Positions 47,639-60,224 of a DNA stretch of 64,000 nt are shown here, in pieces. The notes beneath the pieces were generated by a model. The model was not told where the DNA came from and made no database searches. It was given only the letters and a program-made list of their open reading frames with translations. Where the stretch lies: positions 476,665,657-476,729,656 of the forward strand of contig NC_081412.1 of assembly GCF_030272615.1 (NCBI RefSeq), written 5' to 3'. The translations under genes and the position numbers were made by a program. The stretch is from Cryptomeria japonica (taxonomy: Eukaryota; Streptophyta; Pinopsida; Cupressales; Cupressaceae). Position 1 is the first letter of the stretch; each line of letters starts with the position of its first letter.

Positions 47639-48284
47639 AAATAAAATGTGGTTGAATTTAAGTATCCCTATGCATATCATTTTTCCCTACCTTGCTGTGT
47701 TAGTTAACATTTTTTTTTTCCCACATTTGCTGTGTGGTGACAATGAAAGGTGAACTGCTGAATAAAACAACACGAGCCAGCAATATAATAATCATTAAGC
47801 CGCTGATCCAAGGTCAAGTGAACTGGAAGAGAGGAGGATTAGAATAGCCTAAGGTGGTAAGGGGGATTGCGCCACCAAGTGAAAGTGTACTATCTCCAGC
47901 CAATACAAATGCCAATCGTTTCAACCACATGAATCGTGCAAGTAGAAGAGCAACATTCAGCTGATAAAACACAATTTTCAGACTCTTACACTCAGAAATC
48001 AGACATGGACAGCGAATTTGATTGCAATATCACTCCAAATTCTGAGTTAGAAGATAAATTCAGACTTGCAAGTCATAATCAGACCTTTCATAAGTCTGAA
48101 AATCAGGTTTTCTTAAGGCAAAATTTCCAAATTTAGATTGAGACCTTCACATTTTTCAGAATCGGTGTTACATAGTTCCAATTTTCTAATTTTAGAAAGC
48201 TAGTAAGTCTGAAAATCAATTGAAATCAGAACCTAAGTTAATTCTAGAAAATTAATTGTTCAAATTACCTATCACAAGTTGGGA
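47639..48284 (+). other. GL-c interior between Chromo-2 and resumed minisatellite
   Basis: AT-rich sequence without a recognised domain. A stretch of frame 47936-48136 is Gln/Ser/Asp-rich but short. It is unclear whether 47700-48200 is original GL-c or another small insertion; no TG...CA pair with a duplication was found. Confidence 0.4.
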
Positions 48285-48665
48285 CAAAAGTTGGGAACAA
48301 AGTCCCAATGAAGTTCTATTTTCCACTCCGGGATCAATGAGGAGTTGCAACAAGGATAAGGACTAAATAGTCCCTATGGAGGCCGATTCTCCACTTGGGG
48401 ACTAAATTTGCAAAGAGGTTGAAAGAGGATGTGCAAAGTGCTTTGTCCCTATACCCATCGATTCTCGGCCAAGGGCCAAATCAATTCAAATAAGGATCAA
48501 TGACAAAGCAGTCCCTATGACCAGCGAATTCCCACCAATGAAGACTTAGTTTAACACGAAATTGGTACCCATGGGATTCAATTTTCCAGTAAGGGTTCAA
48601 AGCTATTAAAGATCAAAAGGAATTTAGGATTCATGAGTCCCTAGGGGAATCGAGTTCCCATTCTC
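48285..48665 (+). repeat. GL-c minisatellite, second part
   Basis: Resumes the array of 35520-36575 (AAAGTCCCAATGAAGTTC, TTTTCCACTCC) in seven or so units. This links the two halves of GL-c around Chromo-2. Confidence 0.8.
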
Positions 48666-49044
48666 ATGTGGTGAAAGATTGATGGTGCTCTCATTCATTT
48701 CATAGGTGTTCGATTCAGTATTTGTTTGTTTTGCAGGTTTGCTACAAGGAAGGGAAGCATGATGGTCAAGGTTTGACATGAAAGAGGATACAACTTGCAG
48801 GGATACCAAGGGCTCAACACTTCAAAGCAACAAAGGATGAAGGATCAGCTCCAAGATGACAAGCAAGTGGAATACAGAGATGAAAACTAGCTCAAACATG
48901 AAGAACACTTCACCATGATGGCGAACACATCAAGGAAAGACAAATCCAAGACATGAGCACAAGGGATTCCACATTATGAAGTAGGAACTACATCAAGGGA
49001 TCTCAAAGCCAAGCAACGTTACAAAGGAAATTGTTCAAGGAATT

Positions 49045-49129
49045 CCCTAATTAGGGTTTCTATCTTTCGATTTTGGCCATTGATTGTGAGTCAATATGAG
49101 TCGTTCATTGTAATGGGACTTCTATAAAA
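49045..49129 (+). promoter_or_regulatory. GL-c promoter module
   Basis: CCCTAATTAGGGTTTC (49045-49059, left arm slightly eroded), TTGGCCATTGATTGTG, then TCTATAAAAGGG with TATA at 49123-49129. Nearly the same order and wording as in GL-e (61368-61458). Confidence 0.72.
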
Positions 49130-49366
49130 GGGCTCAGCTCTCTCATTTGTAAAGGTTAATATTATGAGAATAGATAGATTAGAAGTTACGAGTAGAGTAG
49201 AGTAGGAGAAGAAGAAATTGTTGCTAAGACTTGTAAATGAATATACTCTTTTCATTGAAGATATGGTGAAATGTGTTGTTTCAACAAGTTGCATGGTTTC
49301 CACTTCTCATTTTCTTTAATGTTGATTAGATGAATGAAAGATTTTGTGGAAGATTGATGGTGAAAT

Positions 49367-50213
49367 TGTCATGTCCCCATTCAAGACCTAAGGTTTGAGC
49401 TTTTTATCCAGCACCAAATACAATACCAATTTATTTAATATACGTATAAGGATTGAATTAATAGAAGAAGGCACGATTTGGCACATAACTGCTTTCGTTG
49501 TTTGCATGGGTTATGGATGTTGAGAGTCGACACAACTTCTCACATTGTGCCCCTTCATTGCATATTAAAGGAGGATCACCAATTCATCACAAAGGAAGTT
49601 TTCAGTTTGGATATAGCGAATTCAGATCTAAAGTGCTTTGAAAAAGTGATTAGACAATCAATGAGGAAGTACCGTTCGCCCACCCCATTTGCAAGATTAA
49701 GACACGCCAGTATAAAGATATTATTTAGGCAAAGAGTCAAGAAGACGTCACACGTGTATAAGGTTATCATTTAGAGAAGGTGATTAGACACAGGTAGTTG
49801 TTTCTTATTTATATATGAGCGCATGAACACAAAGATATAAATCAAAAGCAATGATTACATATACAAAAAACGCACTTGTTCATTCACATATATACATTAC
49901 GGTGATCTATCCCTTTTTCTCCGTAATCTTGAGAGAGGATAAGTTCGTGGATAATCAAGACCTTTCAATGATCATACCAGATTCTTACTTAGAACAAAAT
50001 TCATAATTCATGATAAACATAATCCTTTCCACTATAAGGATATTTGACATCATTATTCTCTGATTAGAATACAAGTGTTCATAAATCTAAGTAACAAATA
50101 TATTCTTCTGCAATTCAATACAATTCTTTAGGAAAGATTGGTTCCTTGCAATATTGAGTATTTAATCATAATAATAGGAGGCAAAACTTAAGTGTTCTAC
50201 AAGGGACATTACA
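49367..50213. mobile_element. Y: 0.85 kb solo LTR
   Basis: Begins TGTCATGTCCCC and ends GGGACATTACA, with perfect TSD GAAAT (49362-49366, 50214-50218). GL-e has the uninterrupted sequence (GGTGAAATTCATATATCC near 61704), which confirms the empty site. Both ends read TGTMATGTCCC inwards, so orientation is ambiguous. The frame 49478-49774 shows no recognised domain. Confidence 0.88.
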
Positions 50214-50218
50214 GAAAT

Positions 50219-50773
50219 TCACATATCCATACTACTAGCAGTTTGTAGATTGTAAACTCGCCTTGCATAGTCAATTGGAATCCTTATTCAATCTTAACTT
50301 CAATTGCTATTCACACATTGATATGCATTGACTTAATGAATATGTTGTTGGTGGTAATTTGAATATCATATATTTACCTTAGAAGATCACACTAGCTTTG
50401 TGGACTTGATCATTGATGTCAAAGCAAAGTCTAGTAGAGTCTAACCAAGTCATTCACTACATCCTACATTCCTAGGGTTAGATTAGACTCTCTAAACCCT
50501 TTCTTTATGTTCTTTCTTTGTTAGATGAGTTAGTCCCAGGTTCCATTAATGTTCAAACATTCAAGCATTCGTATGCAACGTAAGTCCCCTTGTGATCCCA
50601 GCATTATCACATAAATCCATTGAGCTTATCCACACGTCAAGACCCAACATTAGGAACCTAGGAGTCTTCCAATTGATCACGTAATTTAGCATTTGGGAAG
50701 ATTTTGTTCAAGAGAGCATAAGATACCTTGGTATTTTATTTTGTGTTTGAGGTGCATAAAAAACACATCAACA
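50219..50773 (+). other. GL-c 3' tail
   Basis: Collinear with GL-e 61705-62276: CATATCCATACTACTA, then AACGTAAGTCCCC (50577-50589), CCAGCATTATCACAT, and the subterminal GAGAGCATAAGATACC with CTTGGTATTTT. Ends CACATCAACA. No gene. Confidence 0.75.
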
Positions 50774-52154
50774 TGTAAAACCTCTTGATAGGCAAGCAAT
50801 AGTACCATGTGCCTCCTCATGTTTACGTCTCGATATAGTATCTGTTACCCTATCCTCTACGTCAAATGTGACCTCAATGTAGTATGCTTTGCCTTTCCTC
50901 AAGCACCTATGATTAGGTTCCCATGGTTCATGGCAAGTGAAACACAACTTTTTCTTCTGCAACTCACTCCTCGATTCAAAAACCAACTTAGGAGGTATAG
51001 GTTTAAGTAGATTAGGAATTTTTGTATCCAATTTGTCATCATGCTTCTCATCCTTGGGTAGAATTGCTCTTGATTGATTTATGGAAATTGGAGTCGAAGA
51101 CTCCATAGCTCTCGCTCATTTTATCGCATCCTATAATGTAGATGGGTTGAGGGCCTTAATCCAGCCATACAATGGATCAGGCAATCCATCCATGAATAGA
51201 ACGATCAACTTTTGCTCTAAAATGTCAGTCACCAACATTGATAACTGCTGAAATTTTGCAATGTAAGCATCTACATAACTCCACTATTTAAGTTGTGCTA
51301 ACACCTTGAAATGCAATTCAGGATCTTTCCTCTCAAATCTATATATCAACCATTCCATGAACTCAGAATAAGAATTAATTTGGTCATGGCCTATTGTGAC
51401 CATCCCGTGATACCACCATTCGTGAGTGTTACCATCCAAATGAGTTGTTGCATATTTGATGGTGTCATCCTCTGGGCATAGGATTCAATAGAAAATATGT
51501 ATCAAGAATTTGTACCCATGCTCTTACAGATGCTTTGCCTGACCCGTCATAATATGGAATTGATAGTTTACTAACCTTCCTCTACAACTCCCGATTGTGT
51601 GATCTTCTATGAGCCATATGTTTCATTTGCAAATCCATGTAATCTCAAAAAGACATCTTGGCTTGAAACTCCAAACCCAAATTCCTCCAAACTTGCAAGA
51701 TTTGATCCTACAACTCACTTGTGTTGGTTCATTTTCCCCTTGAGGATTTCTTGGCGGAAAGTTAGGCATTAATGGCCTAGTAATGGCTGATGCAATTTTG
51801 TCAAGTTGATTAACTGATCCATCCCCACACCCATTATTTCCTACATTAGGTCCTCCATTATTTCCTCAATTATTCTGATTATTATTGTTCATCTGTTCAT
51901 CATGAACTGAGTCATCATAGTGCACATTTCGGCAAAATTATGTTGTAATTCTTGTTAAACCCTGGCCAGATCATTAAGTATATCTCTAGTACTAGGATCT
52001 TGTTGATTATGATCTCCCGTGTTTGCACTAGTTTCTTCTTCCCAATTTATGTCTGGATTCAACTTATTCATCCAAAGGTAATAATGATGTGTATGTGGTT
52101 GTTTGCTCATGCTATGTTTTATTTCCCAACTCCCTTAGGGTGGCAGGATGCATA
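50774..52154 (-). pseudogene. Old-2 gag relic
   Basis: The minus strand reads ASVRAWVQILDTYFLLNPMP near 51500, matching Chromo-1 ARAWVQKLDNYLSLRPMP, then degraded Gag and an open stretch 51106-50768 with one CX2CX7HXC knuckle (CFTCHEPWEPNHRC) and GTIACLSRGFT, just where Chromo-1 has VVAQLSS before the protease. Many stops and frameshifts. The frame passes through GL-c into 30872. Confidence 0.82.
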
Positions 52155-52166
52155 GCTCTGATATCA
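52155..52166 (-). promoter_or_regulatory. Old-2 primer-binding site, decayed
   Basis: TGATATCAGAGC in minus orientation, one change from TGGTATCAGAGC, one base from the LTR boundary at 52168. It marks the 5' LTR of Old-2. Confidence 0.8.
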
Positions 52167-52167
52167 C

Positions 52168-52515
52168 TAGAATAACCTTGTTCATTTTGCCCTTGTAAAT
52201 TCCATCATTGTAAAATGTTTTGTTGCAATTGTTCTACTTTGTACTACTAGTGGCAGTATTTCAAATGTGCATGATGTTTATTATGTTTATAAATACAAAT
52301 TACATTAACCTCCCAAAACAACAATAGGACAACAACATCAGACTTCATAACACCATGCCAAGGAAATAACATATGCAACAATTTCATTGATTCTATTTCC
52401 AAATCTGATGTAGATATAAATATTTCAATAACAATTATTTAGAAATGGCCAACTGCACCTGGTGAATAGAAGCAAGTTTGCTTCAAGCCTCTCACGTAGC
52501 ACTACTGGACAGTGG
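52168..52515 (-). repeat. Old-2 5' LTR, left part
   Basis: Aligns to 23838-24190 in order (ATTGTTCTACTTTGTACTAC, AACAACATCAGACTT, CTGCACCTGGTGAA). Interrupted at 52515 by GL-e. Confidence 0.88.
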
Positions 52516-52562
52516 TGTTGTGACCAAATCACACATCATCCCATTGCAAATGGGGACCCCTA
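52516..52562 (+). repeat. GL-e terminal hairpin
   Basis: TGTTGTGACC, then CACACATCAT, then CCCATT-GCAA-ATGGG followed by GACCCC. Same place and form as in GL-a, GL-c, GL-d and GL-f. Confidence 0.8.
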
Positions 52563-52719
52563 CTTTTTTGCTTTCTAAGTTAGTTTTTGAGTCTTTTAGC
52601 TATTAGCCTTGCATTTGGAAGAAGTATAGTATCTTAGGTGGCTAAGCTGTAATTAGGATAAGTCTCTCTCTCTTTAGGATGAAGTCAAGCTCAGCACTGT
52701 CAGTGGGTGCCCAAGCCCA

Positions 52720-53235
52720 ATTGTTGCCCTTCCACCTCACCTTCTCCCATTATCCATCCATCCTACATTTCATGTTTTCCATTCCTACATCTTCTACCCC
52801 TTCCCTCATTTCACCTCTTCCATTTCCCTTTCCTACCCTTCTCTACCTTCACTTATCATTATCATCCCACCTACCTATCTTATTTTACCCTACCTTCCAT
52901 TACCCTCACTTACCTTCTTATCCTCCATGTCCATCCACCCTACCTCCTACCCCTATCCTATCCTAATTGACCTTCCTTGCTGCCCTTCATAACCTATCCT
53001 AATCCACCACACATACCCCCTTTATCATCTAACCCCTACCCTCCTAACCCCCATCCTCTCCTTAACACACCCTACCCACATTTCTTTATCACCTAACCCC
53101 TTTTATTCCCTAAGCTTACCTATCCTAACCCCCATCCCATTCTAAACTTCCCTTTATTTCCTTACCCACTACCCTTCCCTTCCTACCTTCATACCCCTAT
53201 CCTAACCCATTCCTACAGCCTACATCGGACCCTTT
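52720..53235 (+). repeat. Polypyrimidine-rich block in GL-e
   Basis: About 500 bp made almost only of C, T and A on the plus strand (CCTACC, CATTTCC, TTACCC motifs), with very few G. Open frames over it (52679-52970) encode Pro/Ser/Leu/Tyr repeats and are not credible genes. Confidence 0.85.
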
Positions 53236-53749
53236 CCTTACCCCTTATAACTCCCACCGCAGCACTCATAATTACCTTAGCACCCCCCTCAGCATCCCAC
53301 TCCATTCCCCCGTGGCTTTTCTTTACCACCTCTTTCATCCATACCTCTTTACCTTCAGCCCTTCCCATTCTCCTCACTACCACGTAACACACTTGGGCCC
53401 CACCATAGACTTTAAACATGGAGAACTAAAAAGTTTTTTTTGAACTTTTCTTGCTGGGCCCTACCACAAAACACTACAGTGGAGAGTTAAAGTTTTAAGA
53501 TTTTTTTAAACATAGCATACTGACCCCACAAAGTATTATGGAGGAGATTGAAAAAAAAATTTAAGGCATTGATAATGCCACTTCAGCATAGAGTGAATAG
53601 GAGTCATTTTAAATCAAGAATTCAAAAAGAAATTTAAATTTTTTAACTCCAAAAAAAAATTTTTTAAATTAAAAAGTTCAAAATTCAAAAAAATTGAAAA
53701 ATCAAAAAAATTTTGCTAAGGCATGGGAAAAGTTGAGGTGTTCTAGCTA

Positions 53750-53895
53750 AGAACCCCGTCCTTTGAACGAAAGCCTCGTCCTTTGAACATGACCCTCGTC
53801 CTTTGAACATGAGCCCCGTCCATTGAACATGATCCCCGTCCTTCGAACGAGAGCTCCGTCCTTTGACCAAGAGGCCCATCCTTTGACCAAGATGC
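53750..53895 (+). repeat. 20-bp tandem repeat in GL-e
   Basis: Seven units on GAGCCCCGTCCTTTGAACAT and variants (CTCGTCCTTTGAACATGA, GCCCATCCTTTGACCAAGA). Very regular 20-bp spacing. Confidence 0.88.
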
Positions 53896-53899
53896 TATT

Positions 53900-56251
53900 A
53901 CCAATCGATTCTCATGAACAAGTTCAAGTTCAAATGGGCTGAGTTCAAGATGGCTATGCTTTGATCAACATGATGCAACTCATTCAATGCAAGTTGTAAG
54001 TGCAATAAAGAGTTCAAGAGACCGATGGAAGACATTTACTAAAGGTGTTCATGCAAATGCAAGTGATTCAAATCGATGTCTCATCATGTTGCAATTTGAT
54101 GTCAATCATTTACTCAAGGTGGCCAGCTCAATCACAATCAAAGAACAGTGTTTTAAAATTTCTGAGTTAAAGTGATTTGAGTACAAAGTTGATGTTGCTA
54201 AGGTCAATCGAGTGACATTTAATGAATGTGGCAGGCTGAGCAACAATGTGTTTGTAATTTCGATAAGTATAGAGGATTGCATTTAACTGGATCGCTGAAC
54301 AACAAGGTAATGAAATCAGCTGATTGGGTTAATGTGATTGGGTGATTACATTTAGTGATTAAAGTACAAAGTTCAAAGACCTTTCAACTTATAATCAAGG
54401 GCAATCATCTAATAAACGTTGTAAAGCGGCCCGATGCATTTAACAAGGACAGCGATTAAACCTCAATAAGGTAATACGATTTATTTATTTTTAAGGGATC
54501 GTCCACATGTGCAAATCGATGAAACCATTAAATGAAGGCGACACAGATTAATGCAATCTAAATCATCTAAAATGTGTGATGAGGTACCATTTAAGCGATT
54601 ATAATCTTCAGATTGACCATTTCATTTGATCAATCTGAAATCAATATTGCCTTACTATCACCCCAGTGAGTGGACAGCGATGCAATTTCACTTTATGAAT
54701 GCTTAAACAGTTTCAAGAAGCAGCGATTCATGATTGAACATTGGAGACTTTCATTGGCAAGCTTAATCATCGAACCTACCTTTAGCAAAGACAAATTCAA
54801 GCGATTTAGAAGAAAGGAGCGATTCTGATTTTCAGATAACAATAGAGAAATGTTGATTTGAAAGACAGTGATTTTGATCACCAGGTCGTACAGCGTCTTA
54901 TACTTGATTGAAGACACAGAATTATGTGAAGAGAAATTCTTATTCAGGGGTTGGATCTGATTTGATATCCTCAGTGACCATTGTGATCAGTGATTTTCTG
55001 TGAACTATCTTTTGCCAGCGAATTAGCCTATCTTGTGTAGTGATTTTGATTTTGTCATTATACCACAGCAAGAAATTATCTCTAAGGTGGCAAACTCATC
55101 ATTCGATGTGATCTCATATTGAAGCCGGCGGTATTGAACACAGCGATTCTGAAAGCAAATACTGATTTTACTCCCAGGTCTGAGCAAATTTGACATCCAG
55201 TGAGGGTACCGCATGTGGTCAACAATTTCGAAAGAGATCACCATGCTTACATTAGAGATTCACAGAGATCAGCGAATCAGTCCCCAAGGCCAGCAAGCAT
55301 ATATTGTCACGATTCTTACTAAAAGTCCCAGCGAATTACCTTAGAGAAAAGTTGATTTGGACACAATAATATTAGCGGGTGTATTGACACGAGTATCGAA
55401 TTCACATCAAATTCACAGAGTTCAGTGATCAATCAGTGGCGTAAGAATTTGAATGGCATTAAACTAGATCTTCAGTTTGTCGTAAAACAGTTCGCAGGTT
55501 TGAAACGAAGTTTGTTGAGTGACTTAATTAATGAAATCAGAATATGATCGATGCTGATCCAGCATCTTGTCCATCATTTTTTATATAATCCTGACTGAGA
55601 GGGTCTTTTTCTACACTTTGATCATCTTGGGATGTTGTAATGAATTGTTATTAGGTTAAAGTGATCGTGTTCAATTAAATATTAGATATGTATCCTAGGG
55701 TTTCAAGCCTATCATTCTAGATTAGGATTCCTAGCCTAAGTGTTCAAACCTTATTTGCAAACAGATGTCACTTCATAAAACTAACAGCCAATTCTTACAG
55801 GTGAAAGATGGCTCTAGCACGATAAACTCTCATCAAGAAGGACATTGCACTTCAAGTCTCTCTACAAGGTAGCTAATGGGATCGTCAAGTTGCAAGCTCA
55901 TACAAGGCAAGAATAGGAGTCATACATCAAAGGGAATACAAGAAGACTCCAGGCGCAATGTGCACTTCAAAGCGTCCTAGGCAATGACATCATCCATCCT
56001 AAGCAAAGACAAGAACCAAGAACGTAATCAGCATGAGGAGTAATAGCAATCAACATTAAGCACTCAAGGTGAAATTTTTCACAATCTTGAATTTCCTTCA
56101 GAAATCCAAGAATCGTTGTTAGTATAGCCAGATAAAAGCTCAAGAATGAAAATGTTCAAGGCAAGAGACAGTTTCAGAAGAGTTAATCAAAGTTAGAAGA
56201 TCAACTTGAGCAAAGTCATCATCACATCGGGAGCTTGATAATGTTGAGTAT
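53900..56251 (+). other. GL-e interior with loose AGCGATT repeats
   Basis: From about 54240 to 55400 the motif CAGCGATT or AGCGAATT with nearby CTGATTTTCAG recurs many times without strict period, a highly degenerate minisatellite. 55400-56251 is AT-rich with nothing recognised. GL-f interrupts at 56251. Confidence 0.5.
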
Positions 56252-56988
56252 TGTTGGTATCTGTTTTATCATCTACCAAACATTAGGATAGGATACCCGA
56301 AGGTATTCTATCCTCTCCTGAAAAATCACTACTGATTCCAAGGTCTATATGTGCAAACAAGCGACTTTAGTGGAATAGCTTCTTGGGTAGTGTATGCTGA
56401 AATTTTCAAGGGGGACTTACATTTGACAAGTATTCTTGAACTGCTGGACTTAGATGGATTTAGCAATTTTTAGGCTCTTCTTCTTTTTTTGGGGGGGTAT
56501 TTTCTGGGATTTAGACTTTCAAAAGAAAGGGAAAAAGAGATAGGGTTCAAGAAGGCTAATCTAATCCTACGAATTCTGGAGACGGTATCAACTGGGTGCT
56601 TTCGAGAAACCAAACCTTGCTTCGCCACACTAGGGACAACTACACAAGGCCGGTGCAATCTTCAATGGGTTGTGCTTATGATCGAGATGTTGGGATGCAC
56701 AGGGGATGGGCTCAGACTAACTTTGTACGGTAGAATGGAAATCATCCATACACCAAAAGTATGAGCGGAGATACACCATCAATTGACACTTATCAAATCC
56801 TTCATTCGAATTAACAACAATGAAAGCAAATCTAAATTAATTTTAACTAAGTGTTGAGGCAATTGAAACCATGCAAATCATTCAAATAATAGAGATTACA
56901 AAGCAACGCACATGCAATATATTATCTGGAAATGACCTTAAGCAACAATACATCAAAAACCTCACACCCTCCATATGAGAGGAGGTAG

Positions 56989-57078
56989 CCTTATATAGTT
57001 TTCAAGAATAAATGAACGGCCAAGATCAAACAGTGATCAAGGGCCCAGATTGAAAGCTATAAACCCTAATTAGGGTTT
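56989..57078 (-). promoter_or_regulatory. GL-f promoter module
   Basis: AAACCCTAATTAGGGTTT at 57061-57078 and ACTATATAAGG at 56989-56999 in minus orientation, 737 bp from the 3' end. Confidence 0.72.
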
Positions 57079-57239
57079 CCCAAAACTAACTACCCTCGAC
57101 CAATTACATTTGGGACACTTGTCCTTCTTGCTAAATATGAACCATCAATGAAAATAGAAGGTTGTTGCATTGTGATGTGTGCCCTTCTAGAAGCTTCTTA
57201 ATAAGTCATGTTCATCGAACCTAGACATGCTAACTTGGA

Positions 57240-57973
57240 GCGATCTGATTGGTTGGAAAATGACGAGGCGCCACCTCAACGTGTTGGATGTCTTTCTTGA
57301 ATTCTCCAATTTGTGTCAAGAAATCGTCTAAGTATGGAAATTTGATTCCTTCTTGTTGCCATTTGATTCTGCTTGGGAGCTTGTCTTTTTTAATTCCTTC
57401 AGGAGATGAAATTCTTCAAGAAGTTGGAAGTTTATCTAACTTTTCCATATTTTCACCAAGTCTGAGAACTTTTCTTTCTTGATGCCTTGAGATTCTTTCA
57501 AGTGCCTCGAATTTGGAGGAGAAATCCCCTCGTGAAGTTTTTCTCATACTTAGCCAAATTTTGGCCCTCTCTATTCTCGAACGAACCTTGCTCGTGGTCC
57601 CGTCTTCAATTCTGAATTTGGCTCGAAACTCCATTTGTGTTTTCTGTGATGATCCTGCCTTCAGTTGCCAATTTCTGTTGCGTGGGAGGAGGGTAAAAGC
57701 TCTAGATAACCCCTTGCAAATATGAAAGGATGGGATCAAGTTGTTCAGGCATTCGCTGTGATCATGTCCTTCTTCTCGATACCCTGACATACCTTCATCA
57801 TGATTGAGGAAATTGGAATTTTCTTTGTGAAACATTTCCCATACTTAGCCAAATTTTGGCTATCTTCATGCCCGAATGAACCTTGCCTGTGAACTTGTCC
57901 TCAATCTTTCGTTTGGCTTGAAACTCCAATTGCGATCTCTATGATGATCCTGCTTCTATTTCCTCCTGCGACC
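57240..57973 (-). pseudogene. GL-f frame after splice-acceptor-like site, unidentified
   Basis: The minus strand is open from 57835 to 57416 (139 codons: Arg/Ser/Glu-rich, with SKVRSRIERAKIWL and RISRHQERKVLRLGENMEKL). After one TGA it continues in the same frame (SPEGIKKDKLPSRIKWQ, then FLTQIGEFKKDIQHVEV) to about 57250. The acceptor TTTTACAG|GTCGCAGG (57973) matches GL-d, but the following coding-like sequence does not. The upstream part holds a direct duplication (57546-57665 and 57838-57955). No domain was recognised. Confidence 0.4.
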
Positions 57974-58869
57974 TGTAAAACCAAAGGAAAATAAGTTAGA
58001 AATCTATCTTGGATTAAAAAAAATCGAGGCTGCGAAGGGCTAAGTGTTTGGAAAATTTCACTTCATTTTCATACTTAGCCATGAGAATGGGATTTTCACA
58101 TGTAAATTCTCCAACCTTCAAGATAACTGTGATCACAATCCAACACCAAGTGTTATAACTCCGAAAATTTCTTATACTTAGCCAAAAAAAATGATTTTCC
58201 TCCCTTAGAAATTCGAACAAATTCACTAAAAATCATTTCTCAAACTCTGGAAAAACTCAGAAAATACATAAATCTGCATCATGAATTTAATTTCACCTTC
58301 AAAAATACTCAAAAATTCAAGAGAGATTCAATAATTCGTCCTTATACTGGTTGTCTTTCTCCAAAAATCTGTGAAACTTTTGTCAAAAAAGTTTATCCAA
58401 CTTCCAGCAATATCCAAAACTTTCTCCAGATGAACTCCAAACTGAAAGTATTTTACTATGCTCTCCTTAATATTTTCGAACTTCTTGTTGTAGAAATGAA
58501 GTTTACAACGAAGTATTTGTAAATAAAGTTAAATCCTCAATCAGAAACCCTTAAAATCTTCCAAATCATGTTTCCAATTTTAACTTCATTCTTTTGGAAA
58601 GTGTTGTCATGTTTCCAAATTCGAAGAAAATATCTTCCAAAAGTTTCCAATTTGGCTATAAGTTCGAAATATTTATTAATCTTCCAATATTCTCCTTTTG
58701 AAAACTTTCTATTTTGGATTTATTTCGAGGATTTTTAATAATCCTTAGAGATTTTCTTCATTTTGGATTTAATTTTGAAATCTCAGTGGATTTTGTGACA
58801 TCACTGGCATCTTGTTGATTTTGTTTGACTTTCAATGCATAGGTGGACTTTTGAAATTTATCTCCATCT

Positions 58870-60000
58870 TCTCCAAGGTATGGCGGACTTTGGAGACCTT
58901 TCCTTATGGCTCTCTTCAAGGCGAAATTTTTGGCTAAGGCATGGGGCGGACTTTAGCCTTTGCTCCTACATGGTGAAATTTTGGCTAAGGCATGGGGCGA
59001 ACTTTGAAGGTCTCTCCTCATGGCTCTCCATCAAGGCGGAATTTTAGCTAAGGCATGGGGCGGACTTTAAAGGTCCCTCCTCATAGCTCTCTTTACCCTT
59101 GGCGGACTTTAAACTTGGCACCTCCTACCTTGCTCTCTTACTTTGGCGGACTTGGGAGAGGGCTCCTACATGACCTCCATCTTGGGCGGACTTTGGTGGC
59201 GGCTCTTTGGTGGTGTCCCCAACTTGGGCGGACTTCTATCACTCCTCCTCCTTAGGCTCCCAACCTTGGCGGACTTTGGAGGGCTCTCCACCTTGGCGGA
59301 CTTTAGGCTAGGCTCCCACCTTGGCAGACTTCAAACCCATCCCCTAAGCAGACTTCAAGCAACCTCCCCTTGGGCGGACTTTGGAGGGCTCTCCACCTTG
59401 GGCTGACTTTGGTGTTAGCTCCCCCATGACCTCTCTAGCCTTGGCGGACTTTGGTGAGTGCTCCCACATGACCTCTCTAGCCTTGGGCGGACTTTAGAAG
59501 GCTCTCCACCTTGGGCGGACTTTAAGCATAGCTCCTACATAACTCTCCTAGCCTATGGCGGACTTTAGAATGTTGGCCGCCTTGGCCTCTTTAGGCTGGG
59601 CGGACATTGGAGAGTGCTCCCACATCTTCTTTTCTCACTCCACAAGGCATAGGGCGGAGTTTAAGAGGCATGACCACCAATTGACATGCTTGGGCGGAGT
59701 TTTGATGTCCTTACCATCTTCACCAACAAGTTTGGGCGGACTTTGGAGAGTCCACAAGACATGGCGGAGTTTTGAAGCCTCTCAAGGCGGACTTTAGGAA
59801 GGTCTCCTTGAGGGCGGAGTTCTATGCTCCCTCTTCATAGCCTCTCCAACATGCATGGCGGACTTTGGACACCTCTCAACATGGCGGACTTTTGGTCTAC
59901 CTCCCAACATGGCGGACTTTTAGACATCTCCAACATGGGCGGACTTCCAGACCTTTGCTCTTCAAGGCGGACTTTTGGAGGCTCTCAAGAGGGCAGACTA
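58870..60000 (-). repeat. GL-f minisatellite (GGCGGACTT)
   Basis: Same family of units as GL-d 33310-34445. Partly collinear, with blocks gained and lost. Confidence 0.9.
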
Positions 60001-60224
60001 TATATGAAATATAACATTTAAGTATAAGTGGTATTTCAATATGTCTTTTCTCTTTCTTATACTTTAAGTTATATTTCATATATATTGTCAGGATGTTTGA
60101 GAGTGGTTTCAGGTCTCTAGGACTTATAATGCAAAATCTAGTTTTTGGAGGATTCTCCAATTTTCCAGACAGTCAAATTTCAGGATCAGGATGATTTTTC
60201 GAGCTAATTATCCTTTGAAGGTGC

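Larger units (their letters stand above)
30873..50773 (+). mobile_element. GL-c: giant-LTR-type element, heavily interrupted
   Basis: Begins TGTTGTGACG with hairpin (30873) and ends CACATCAACA (50773). Flanks CGTAG and TGTAA differ by two transitions, consistent with an aged TSD; Old-2 coding continues on both sides. Its own sequence (about 3.55 kb) lies at 30873-30939, 35379-36578, 47639-49366 and 50219-50773. The rest is GL-d, Chromo-2 and Y. It carries a GTCC...TCCACT minisatellite, telo-box, TATA (49123) and GTAAGT site (50577). Confidence 0.78.

Noticed and set aside
52679-52970. Proline/serine-rich proteins of about 90 codons
   Set aside because: Two overlapping frames both open because the tract lacks G and purine stops; not coding.
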